DNA of 11,156 nucleotides from Baffinella frigidus (GCA_026770585.1 MU646669.1:35156-46311), one strand, 5' to 3'; numbered from the stretch's first letter, positions 5,575-11,156 are shown. Notes: generated by a model not told the origin, from the sequence alone. Numbers and translations are program-made.

Positions 5575-6105
5575 CGTAAACCCCGGACCCTAAACCCTGA
5601 ACCCTAAACCCTAAACCCTGAACCCTGCACCCGAAACCCGAAACCCTAAACCCGAAACCCGAAACCCTAGAACTTAAACCGTAAACCGTAAACCGTAAAC
5701 CATAAACCGAAAACCCTGAACCCTAAACCCTTATCCTAAGGTAACGGTTCCCTAAACCCTCACCAACAACCCTGAACCCTAAACCCTAAAACCTGAACAC
5801 TAAACCTTAAACTTTCAACTTTAAACCCCAAACCCTGAACACTAAACCCCAAACCCTGAACACTGAACACTGAACACTGAACCCTAAACCCTAAACTCTA
5901 AACCCTAAACCCTAAACCCTAAACCCTAAAACCTAAACCCTGAAACCTAAAACCTTGACCCTGAAACCTTAACCCTAAACCCTAACCTCTTAACTCTGAA
6001 CCCTCAACGCTAAACTTTAAAATCTAAAACTTCAACCCTGAACACTAAACCCTAAAACCTTGACAAACCTAAAACCTGAAACCTGAAACGTGAACCCTGA
6101 ACCGT
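5575..6105 (-). repeat. Long degenerate telomere-like array, C-rich strand
   Basis: Over 500 bases of CCCTAAA, CCCTGAA, CCCGAAA and AAACCGT-type heptamers, with occasional six- or eight-base slips. A local block of AAACCGT units lies near 5674-5700. Polarity is the same as 334-738. The scatter of substitutions indicates an interstitial or old subtelomeric array. Confidence 0.93.
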
Positions 6106-6136
6106 AGATTCAGGGATCAGGGTTCAGGGGTCAGCA
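6106..6136 (+). repeat. Polarity switch: G-rich heptamers
   Basis: TTCAGGGATCAGGGTTCAGG follows AACCCTGAACCGTAGA, so the telomere-like words flip strand within about 10 bases and can fold back on the preceding CCCTGAA units. Confidence 0.7.
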
Positions 6137-6170
6137 GTGGGCCAAAAATCTTTTCAGTTTAAAAACTTTT

Positions 6171-6253
6171 CGGTTTTTTTCCTAAAACCTTTTCCGTTTT
6201 TTTTTTCCGGTTTTTTTCGGTTTTTTTCCTCAAACCTTTTCCGTTTTTTTTTT
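6171..6253 (+). repeat. T-rich 47-bp tandem repeat
   Basis: CGGTTTTTTTCCTAAAACCT and its extension through CCGTTTTTTTTTT occur at 6171-6206 and, with one change, at 6218-6253. An open frame through this region encodes phenylalanine-rich low-complexity sequence and is not credible as protein. Confidence 0.85.
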
Positions 6254-6257
6254 CGTG

Positions 6258-6441
6258 CCGTGGGTTTCCCCGAAGATTCTGAGCTGCAAGTCTACTTAGA
6301 AGAAAAATCTACTTTGGAGTCCTCATGACCTTCCTAAGGTGCCCTGAGAGCCTAGATACCCATAACTGAGGTCGCTCGTCCTGGAGGACTGGAGGGAGAG
6401 GTGCTTCACCTACAGCAGGCTTCCGAGGCTTCCCCAGCAGG
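6258..6441 (+). pseudogene. Inverted diverged copy of the 4768-4874 segment
   Basis: Positions 6258-6299 match the minus strand of 4833-4874 and read PWVSPKILSCKST then TAG. Positions 6366-6441 match the minus strand of 4768-4832 (GGAGAGGTGCTTCACCTACA region, then GCAGGCTTCCGAGGCTTCCC). Between them 6300-6369 is a stretch of about 70 bp missing from the other copy; both of its edges follow an AG. A 2-bp deletion at about 6405 relative to the other copy breaks the frame seen in 4616-4825. It sits between two telomere-like arrays of opposite polarity. A fragment of the same unknown gene, not functional here. Confidence 0.5.
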
Positions 6442-6670
6442 TTTAGGGTTTAGGGTTTGAGGTTTGAGGTTTAGAGTTTAGGGTTTAGGGTTTAGGGCTT
6501 AGTGTTCAGGGTTTAGGGTGTAGGTTTAGGGTGTAGGGTGTAGGGTTTAGGGTTTAGGGATCAAGTTGTGGGGTTGAGGGTTGAGGGTTCAGGGTTCAGG
6601 GTTCAGGGTTGAGAGAAATGAGTTCAAGGCTTATGGTTTATGGTTTAGGGCCAGGGTTGAAGGCATAGGG
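6442..6670 (+). repeat. Degenerate telomere-like array, G-rich strand
   Basis: TTTAGGG heptamers with TTTGAGG, TGTAGGG, TTCAGGG and TTGAGGG variants. Polarity is opposite to the 5575-6105 array, so the two arrays point away from each other. Confidence 0.93.
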
Positions 6671-6879
6671 TTCTGGGTTTCCGCTGTGTGGGTTGGGCGA
6701 TCGAACAAAATCCACAATCCCCATTGATCTCGAGTGTTATGCTATCTTACGCATGGATTTGATGACAAGATCGCGACCCCCACCCATATGATGTCACAAA
6801 ACGAACCATTTTCACGTTTTTTCGTACCCCGATCTTCCGACCTGATCTCGAAAAAATCGGAGCCAGTCTGACATAAACA

Positions 6880-7062
6880 ACAGGACTTGGCCAAATCAAA
6901 CTTCAAACTTAAAACATGCGAACTTCGTGATGAACCCTTTTGGATATGTAGTGTTTTAAATTCAATTTTTGCAGCACAAATCATTCTGTTTACTAATAAT
7001 TACGCTCCATCTAGAAGTTCTCATCACGCATATTCGAAGTTCGTTATGACCAAGTCCTGGAG
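6880..7062. repeat. Imperfect inverted repeat
   Basis: CAGGACTTGGCCAAA near 6881 opposes TTCGTTATGACCAAGTCCTG near 7041, and GCGAACTTCGTGATGA near 6916 is echoed by TCATCACGCATATTCGAAGT near 7021. The arms are diverged and of unequal length. Confidence 0.5.
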
Positions 7063-7065
7063 CTT

Positions 7066-7388
7066 TTACCGTAAATGTTGTCCGTTTTCGAGATCGGGTT
7101 TTCATGTTTTCGAGACTTTCACAGTACAGCTGTATTGTGAAAGTTATGAAACATTTTAAATGGACACTCCTGGTAGAGCGCTCGCGGGAAAATTTTGCCG
7201 ATTTCAAAGAGAAATATTTTCTGAATTTGTACCATAATCGTTTAGATGGACCGTTTACATGTCACGTCTTGGTACAAAATTCTCGATTTCTGAAAAAAAT
7301 CGGCCAAGTTTTCCCGCAAGAGCTTTACAAATGAAAACTCGAAAACATGAAAACCCGATCCCAAAAACGGACAACAATTACCGCAAAT
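7066..7388. repeat. Large inverted repeat with inserted palindrome
   Basis: GTTGTCCGTTTTCGAGATCG and GGGTTTTCATGTTTTCGAG (7077-7115) are matched by CTCGAAAACATGAAAACCCG and CAAAAACGGACAACAA (7337-7375). Farther in, GCGGGAAAATTTTGCCGATT (7186) is matched by AATCGGCCAAGTTTTCCCGC (7298). The left arm is longer because it holds a 30-bp palindrome (7115-7144) and flanking bases that the right arm lacks. Confidence 0.8.
7115..7144. repeat. 30-bp near-perfect palindrome
   Basis: ACTTTCACAGTACAG followed by CTGTATTGTGAAAGT: one mismatched pair in 15, with no loop. Present on only one arm of the surrounding inverted repeat. Confidence 0.85.
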
Positions 7389-7445
7389 TATCTACCACAT
7401 TGGCTCTATTGGAAAGGAAGTCCACACGAGGCTAGAGCGTTTAGG

Positions 7446-7518
7446 GTAGATCGCTTGCGGGAAAACTTGGCCGATTTCACGCAAAAACGTTTTCAGGAAT
7501 CGAGATTTTTGTATTTTG
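7446..7518 (+). repeat. Third, direct copy of the inverted-repeat arm
   Basis: GGTAGATCGCTTGCGGGAAA and then GGCCGATTTCACGC correspond to 7171-7210 (GGTAGAGCGCTCGCGGGAAA, GCCGATTTCAAAG). It ends at the truncated D element at 7517. Confidence 0.65.
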
Positions 7519-7581
7519 GCCTTAGGACCTGCCTTAGACCTCTTGGGGGTCAAGTTGGACCCTCTCGCTACTTAAGGGATA
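7517..7581 (-). mobile_element. Truncated family D element
   Basis: Read on the minus strand: TATCCCTTAAGTAGCGAGAG, GGTCCAACTTGACC, then AGAGGTCTAAGGCAGGTCC, the left two-thirds of a D element. The other end is missing where the AT-rich block begins. Confidence 0.65.
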
Positions 7582-7599
7582 CCGAAGAATTTACTGCAC

Positions 7600-7746
7600 T
7601 ACAGGGGTACCTCGCTCACAAGGTAGGCCTTCCTTTAGGTCCTTTAGGTTCTTCGAGCTCCCAACATAGGCGGACACCGGAACTGGTTCTGTAGAAAGGC
7701 CATGCTTCCTTTCGGATCACATCTGTAGGGTCCTAGGGGGGGTTCC
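7600..7746 (+). mobile_element. Broken family E element
   Basis: An intact left end (TACAGGGGTACCTCGCTCAC, 7600-7619) and, about 105 bases later, a right-core piece TGTAGGGTCCTAGGGGGGG (7723-7741), but no right terminus. The sequence between does not match other E copies. Confidence 0.5.
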
Positions 7747-7943
7747 ATGTGGCGCCGGGGTGTGTTGCACCGAGGACCTTGAGCAGTAAGTTAGGCCATC
7801 GCGGTGGTATGAGTTAATCGAATGCATTTCTCCTCGAGGTTTCGTGTGTCTGCCGAACCGCACGCTGCCCTCTCGTGTGTAAAGTCACTCATACTACTCC
7901 TACATTGGGCTTGTCCCCAGACACTCCTTCCCAGTGCCCCATC
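7747..7943. other. Unassigned spacer
   Basis: Ordinary mixed sequence; I found no gene, no long inverted repeat and no copy elsewhere in the window. Confidence 0.4.
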
Positions 7944-7961
7944 TTGCCAAGACACCCACTC

Positions 7962-8089
7962 CAGGGGTACACGAATATCTCGAATCTAAGAAACTGCCCC
8001 CCCCCCTAGGACGACCCTAGGGCCTTACGCGTAGGCCTATTGTAGGGTCCTAGGAGGAGGCGGTTTCTTATGAGTGAGGTACCCCTCTA
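7962..8089. mobile_element. Family E element (128 bp)
   Basis: CAGGGGTACACGAATATCTC at a diverged left end without TA; TTATGAGTGAGGTACCCCTCTA at the right. The core is CCTAGGACG, GCGTAGGCCTATTGTAGGGTCCTAGG. The left arm contains CGAATCTAAGAAAC, also seen in the next element. Confidence 0.7.
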
Positions 8090-8155
8090 CAGGGGTGTCT
8101 CGAATCTAAGAACCCATACCTTCCTGGGGTCTCACGGTAGGGCGATGCCGATTTG
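8088..8155 (+). mobile_element. Partial family E element (left end)
   Basis: TACAGGGGTGTCTCGAATCT continues directly from the preceding element and uses the same TA (8088-8089). A fragment TCACGGTAGGGCGATGCC resembles an E or D core; no right end follows. Confidence 0.5.
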
Positions 8156-8257
8156 CCTTGCACGCTCCATGCACATGGTGGAATTGGCAGAGCGGTCCAT
8201 TCATTTTCGCGGCGCTAATTTCAAAGGTCGAAACCGCCTGCGAAGCCCGCGTGTGCA
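8156..8257. other. Unassigned spacer
   Basis: Contains TGGCAGAGCGG and GGTCGAAACC, which look superficially like tRNA A and B boxes, and a 7-bp complementarity between 8171-8177 and 8250-8256. A convincing T-arm is missing, so no tRNA is called. Confidence 0.3.
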
Positions 8258-8272
8258 TTGCCAAGACACCTC

Positions 8273-8394
8273 TACACAGGTACCTCACTCATAAGAAACT
8301 GCCCCCCCCCCTAGGACCACCATAGGGCCCTAGGCATAGGCCTACTGTAGGGTCCTAGGGGGGGTTGGTTTCTTATGAGCGAGGTACTTCTCTA
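8273..8394. mobile_element. Family E element (122 bp)
   Basis: TACACAGGTACCTCACTCAT at the left and TTATGAGCGAGGTACTTC then TCTA at the right. The core CCACCATAGGGCCCTAGGCA, then TAGGCCTACTGTAGGG, is the clearest E core in the window. Confidence 0.85.
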
Positions 8395-8515
8395 CACAGG
8401 TACCTCGCCCAGCACACGCACACCCACACCCACAGGCCTATGTACTGCCCGTTGGAGCCAATAGCTCCAACGTCCTCGGGGAGACGCATCGTCGTAAGCG
8501 CGACGTACCCTTGTA
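8393..8515. mobile_element. Degenerate family E element abutting its neighbour (123 bp)
   Basis: TACACAGGTACCTCGCC shares its TA with the preceding element, and CGACGTACCCTTGTA at 8501-8515 matches an E right end at the expected distance. The interior has been replaced by CACACC-rich repeats (8411-8434) and a small hairpin, GTTGGAGC-CAATA-GCTCCAAC (8451-8471). Confidence 0.5.
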
Positions 8516-8524
8516 ACCCTACAT

Positions 8525-8647
8525 GTACAGGGGTATCTCGCTCATGAAAAACCGCACCCCCCCTAGGACCCTACAGTAGCCCTATGCCTAGAGTCCTATG
8601 GTGGTCCTAGGGGGTGGGCGGTTTCTTGTGAGCGAGGCACCCCTGTA
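8525..8647. mobile_element. Family E element (123 bp)
   Basis: TACAGGGGTATCTCGCTCAT at the left, TGTGAGCGAGGCACCCCTGTA region at the right. The core is CCTAGGACCCTACAGTAGCC and CTATGGTGGTCCTAGGGGG. TA is present at both ends. Confidence 0.88.
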
Positions 8648-8705
8648 AACCCCACCGCACCCCCTCCCGGCGGCGCAGCAGAGGTCCTATCCCCGTATCG
8701 CGTGC

Positions 8706-9381
8706 TGACCCTGACGACGGGTGTTTCCAACCGTGCTGACGGTGTGTCTAACACTGATGACGGTGTGTCGGACCCCGACGACGGGTGTGTCCAACCCCGC
8801 TGACGGGTGTGTCAGACACCGATGACGGTCAGCAACCGATGACGGGTGTGTTGGGATATCCATGCCGGAGTGTCCAACCCCGCTGACGGAGTGTCAGACA
8901 CCGATCACGGGTGTTCCCAACCCCCCTAGCGGACGTGGCGGGTGCGCCCAACCCCACTAACGGTGCGTCAAGACACCGCTGACGGTCCGCAACCGACGAC
9001 GTAGTGTCCAATCCCACTGGCGGGTGTGTCCAGCACCGCTTACGGTCAGCAACCGACGACGGAGTGTCCAACCCTACCGACGGGTGTGTCCAACCCCGCC
9101 GACGGCCAGCAACCGATGACGGAGTGTCACACCCTGCTGACGGAGCTGACGGAGCTGACGGAGTGTCTAACCCCCGGTGACGGTCAGCAACCGATGTCGC
9201 TGTACGAGCTGACAGGTGTGCCCAACACCGGTGACGGAGCTGACGGGTGTGTCCAGCACCGGTGACGGCCAGCAACCGGGCGTGTCCAACACCGGCGACG
9301 GTCAGCAACCGACGACGGTGTGTCGGACACCGATGACTGTGTGCCCAACACTTGTGACGGTCAGCAACCGATGACGGTGTC
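8706..9381. repeat. Large minisatellite with 60-bp higher-order period
   Basis: Repetition of GACGGGTGTGTCCAACACCG-type units, with a box GACGGTCAGCAACCGATGAC occurring about eight times (near 8824, 8981, 9041, 9101, 9178, 9265, 9297, 9356). The three copies at 8981, 9041 and 9101 are exactly 60 bp apart. Open frames run through it on both strands (plus strand DGQQPMTE-like repeats, minus strand VADRQRC-like repeats); a period divisible by three is enough to explain them. No start context or flanking gene supports translation. Confidence 0.9.
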
Positions 9382-9551
9382 CGGGTTGAAGCCGGCGCTC
9401 GCGATGTCGGCGCGCCCCATCCGCGAGGGCGCCATCTGCTGCCCGTGCACGTTGCCCCCCTGTCAGGAGGCAGGGCTGTTGTTACGGGCCAAGAGTCAGG
9501 GTTGATGTGGTTCAGGGGCCAGCCTCCGGGGCGCGTAACTACCGTGCAGTG

Positions 9552-9656
9552 TAGCCCTCAAGTGGCCAGCCGGTCAAAATTGACCCGCAGGAGGTCCTAG
9601 GCAGGTCCTAGGGCCCTACGGTAGGGCGTATGCGCCTACTGGTCACTTAAGGGATA
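9552..9656 (+). mobile_element. Family D element in R unit (105 bp)
   Basis: TAGCCCTCAAGTGGCCAG at the left and CTGGTCACTTAAGGGATA at the right, with GGTCAAAATTGACC and CCTAGGCAGGTCCTAGGGCC inside. It interrupts the R phrase ACCGTGCAGTG, which appears without D at 9986 and 10618. Confidence 0.88.
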
Positions 9657-9788
9657 CCACCACCGTGCGGTGCGTGCGTGGAAGATGCTACGTTCAAAGG
9701 GGCTGCCCGTACGCCCCATCTCTGCGAGGGTGCCATCTGCTGCCCGTGCACGTTGCCACCCTGCAACCGTCGGAGAGCGTCATTACAG

Positions 9789-9916
9789 TCATCGAGGCTA
9801 GACCATACGTCCTTGAAATTGAACCTTCTGTGTTTGTAAAATGGGCCTCATTTCGTCGGTTTGGTGCCTTACCCCCCCCTGTCCTCGGGTCAGAGAGAAA
9901 AGACTTTTGGAGGGGG
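9789..9916. mobile_element. 128-bp insertion flanked by 10-bp direct repeats
   Basis: GTCATTACAG occurs at 9779-9788 and again at 9917-9926. Joining across the insert gives GAGAGCGTCATTACAGGGAT, and the R unit at 10868 has exactly this arrangement uninterrupted (GAGAGCGTCATCACAGGGAT). This looks like a filled site against a paralogous empty site with a 10-bp target duplication. The insert has no clear terminal inverted repeats or coding capacity. Confidence 0.55.
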
Positions 9917-10163
9917 GTCATTACAGGGATATCTGGGTTGTGGAGCAGGGTTCAGGAGTCGGCGGAGCGCGATACTCCGTGTGCCTCTACCGTGTAGTGT
10001 GGACATACCAACGGGCTGCCCGTACGCGCTGCTCCCCTGCCATCATCGGAGAGCGTTAGCGCGTTACCACCGTGCAGGCCCCTGGTACAAATCCGCAAAT
10101 CCACCGGACCTACACGGTCGGAACAATTCACTTGGGGTGGTTGCACCTGCCCGTACGCGTTAA

Positions 10164-10323
10164 TAGAGTAACGGCCTGAAAATGGGGTAGTTAGGCCTAC
10201 GGCATTGCCTAGGACCTCCTACCGTAGGCCGAGACCTTTTGGTCCTAGGATCCCTCGGCCTACGGTAGGAGGTCCTAGGCAATGCCGTATGCCCAACTAC
10301 CCCATTTTCAGGCCGTTACCCTA
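10164..10323. mobile_element. Family F palindromic element, copy 2 (160 bp)
   Basis: TAGAGTAACGGCCTGAAAAT at the left and ATTTTCAGGCCGTTACCCTA at the right. Arms and length match the copy at 3442, but the central loop (GACCTTTTGGTCCTAGGATC) is the reverse complement of the loop there, so the two copies sit in opposite orientation. It interrupts the R phrase CCCGTACGCGTT / GCGTTGCCCCCTGCCA. Confidence 0.9.
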
Positions 10324-10633
10324 TAAGCGTTGCCCCCTGCCAGTGGTGCGGGGTTCAGCTCACGTTTCCGAGGCGGGCTCGTTCCTCAAGGCTCATAGAC
10401 TAGTGTATCACTCAACGCAAGGCTTAAGGGCCTATCTAGGACCTGTACGCGTTGACACCCTGCCATCATCGGAGAGCGTTAGCGCGTTAGAACGTCACGG
10501 TGCAGGGTTGTTGTGGGTCGGGGGTCAGGGTTGGTGTAGTCCGGGTGCCCGTGGACGATGCCCCCCTGTCAGGGGTCAGGGTTGTTGTGGTGCAGCGTTC
10601 AGCCTCTGGAGCGCAACTACCGTGCAGTGGTCA

Positions 10634-10785
10634 TAGGGCAACGTCCTGAAAACTGGGTAGTTAGGTCTACGGTAGGCCGTAGGGCCCCTAGGACCTAATA
10701 TTTCGTAGGACCCCCCCTAGGCCCCTACGGCCTACCGTAGGCAATACCGTAGGCTTAACTACCCGGTTTTCAGGACGTTAGCCTA
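10634..10785. mobile_element. Family F palindromic element, copy 3 (152 bp)
   Basis: TAGGGCAACGTCCTGAAAAC at the left and GTTTTCAGGACGTTAGCCTA at the right. The central part has diverged (GGCCGTAGGGCCCCTAGGAC) but remains palindromic. Inserted just after the R phrase ACCGTGCAGTG. Confidence 0.87.
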
Positions 10786-10894
10786 TGAGTGTATCGCTAC
10801 TGTGCAGTGTGTGCGTGAAATATGGACGGTACGTCCAAGGGGGGTACCCGTACCCTGCCATCCTCCGAGAGCGTCATCACAGGGATATCTCGGT

Positions 10895-11019
10895 TACACG
10901 GGTACCTCGCTCATAAGAAACCGCCTCCTCCCTAGGACCAAACAGTAGGGCTATGCCTAGGGCCCTAAAGTCGTCCTAGGGGAGGGGGGGCTGTTTCTCA
11001 TGAGCGAAGTACCCCTGTA
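10895..11019. mobile_element. Family E element (125 bp)
   Basis: TACACGGGTACCTCGCTCAT at the left, CATGAGCGAAGTACCCCTGTA region at the right. The core is CCTAGGACC, CAGTAGGGCTATGCCTAGGG and CGTCCTAGG. It follows the last R unit. Confidence 0.87.
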
Positions 11020-11040
11020 CATGCACCCAGAAGTGTGCCA

Positions 11041-11156
11041 GGGGGTTTAGGGTTTATGGTTTAGGGTTTAGAGTTTGGGGTTTATGGTTTAGGGTTTAGG
11101 GTTTAGGGTGTAGGGTTTAGAGTTTGGGGTTTATGGTTTAGGGTTTAGGGTTTAGG
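11041..11156 (+). repeat. Telomere-like array, G-rich strand, at window end
   Basis: TTTAGGG heptamers with TTTATGG, TTTAGAG, TTTGGGG and TGTAGGG variants. The variant series TTTAGAGTTTGGGGTTTATG recurs after 49 bp (seven heptamers), so the array has a higher-order repeat. It runs off the window. Confidence 0.95.

Larger units (their letters stand above)
6690..7520. other. AT-richer non-coding block of inverted repeats
   Basis: Composition changes sharply from the GC-rich hairpin clusters on either side. Short open frames on both strands overlap symmetrically, as expected over inverted repeats, and none resembles a protein. The block contains at least two inverted-repeat systems (about 6880-7062 and 7066-7388) and a further direct copy of one arm (7446-7518). 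It may be one or more larger non-autonomous elements. Ends and target duplications are not identified. Confidence 0.6.
7944..8270 (+). repeat. Approximately 310-bp tandem duplication carrying E elements
   Basis: TTGCCAAGACACC occurs at 7944-7956 and 8258-8270, each time 5-15 bases before an E element, and each of those E elements is followed at once by another E left end sharing its TA. Offsets of 314, 311 and 305 bp at three landmarks point to duplication of the whole arrangement. Confidence 0.6.
9404..10894 (+). repeat. Degenerate tandem array of R units
   Basis: A unit opening with CCCGTACGCGTTG, CCCTGCCATCATCGGAGAGC, and containing CTACCGTGCAGTG, recurs with starts near 9404, 9707, 10015, 10150, 10442, 10550 and 10847. 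Unit length varies because elements are inserted: D at 9552, a 128-bp insertion at 9789, F at 10164 and 10634, and E at 10895 at its right end. Repeated phrases such as GGGTCAGGGTTG and CATCTGCTGCCCGTGCACG tie units together. Several short open frames cross it, none conserved between units. Confidence 0.75.

Noticed and set aside
6137-6328. Phenylalanine-rich open frame
   Set aside because: Mostly T-tract low complexity; its tail uses the VGFPEDSELQ frame, where differences to the other copy fall mainly at first codon positions, unlike the SPKIL frame.
6887-7207. Overlapping open frames on both strands
   Set aside because: They mirror each other over an inverted-repeat region; neither has protein-like composition.
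8171-8257. tRNA-like stretch (7-bp end complementarity GCACATG/CGTGTGC, A-box-like TGGCAGAGCGG, B-box-like GGTCGAAACC)
   Set aside because: The B-box lacks a base and is too far from the 3' end to form a T-arm beside the acceptor stem; no anticodon stem is convincing. A covariance-model scan would settle it.
8829-9308. 159-residue minus-strand open frame
   Set aside because: It lies wholly inside the minisatellite; the translation is a repeat of the satellite unit and the opposite strand is also open.
10205-10636. 143-residue plus-strand open frame
   Set aside because: Starts within the F palindrome and runs through R repeats; the F portion is open on the opposite strand of the F copy at 3442 too, as expected of a palindrome.
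1114-11019. CRISPR array or bacterial repeat clusters as an explanation of the many palindromes
   Set aside because: Repeats are 100-160 bp dispersed elements with target duplications, not short direct repeats with uniform spacers, and the context has telomeric heptamers.

Overview
The window looks like eukaryotic nuclear DNA from a subtelomeric or repeat-dense non-coding region. The main evidence is four blocks of degenerate heptamers of the plant/algal/alveolate telomere type (CCCTAAA on one strand, TTTAGGG on the other, with CCCTGAA, CCCCAAA and CCCGAAA variants). There are also a long AT dinucleotide run, minisatellites, and dozens of short palindromic elements. I see no bacterial gene organisation, no ribosome-binding sites, no confident full-length gene, no rRNA and no convincing tRNA. 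A protist or alga with TTTAGGG telomeres (a dinoflagellate or a relative would fit) is my guess from repeat style only; the sequence does not settle it.

Layout. 1-95 is an (AT)n tract. 118-267 is a short direct duplication. 334-738 is C-rich telomere-like DNA in which a 56-bp unit recurs (529, 651, 897), with a 134-bp inverted-repeat element (739-872) in one spacer. 953-4415 is packed with hairpin-forming elements of several families (here called C, D, E, F, O, plus single copies G and H), a minisatellite (2104-2272) and local duplications. 4416-5329 is the only stretch with protein-like composition, mostly on the minus strand; part of it (4768-4874) has a diverged inverted copy at 6258-6441. 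5575-6105 is C-rich telomere-like DNA and 6442-6670 is G-rich telomere-like DNA, pointing outward from each other. 6690-7520 is AT-richer, non-coding, and made of large inverted repeats. 7517-8647 is another cluster of E and D elements. 8706-9381 is a minisatellite. 9404-10894 is a degenerate tandem array (R) interrupted by D, F and E elements and by a 128-bp insertion. 10895-11019 is a last E element and 11041-11156 ends in TTTAGGG-type repeats.

The dominant biology is non-autonomous, palindromic, MITE-like DNA. Families D, E and F end in TA on both sides, consistent with a TA target duplication; family C shows 4-bp target duplications (ACTC, AAAC). Several neighbouring elements share one TA. 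In some copies the two hairpin arms carry the same copy-specific changes, so the arms evolve together. No transposase is present, so anything that moved these elements acts from elsewhere. Family letters are local labels, not database names.
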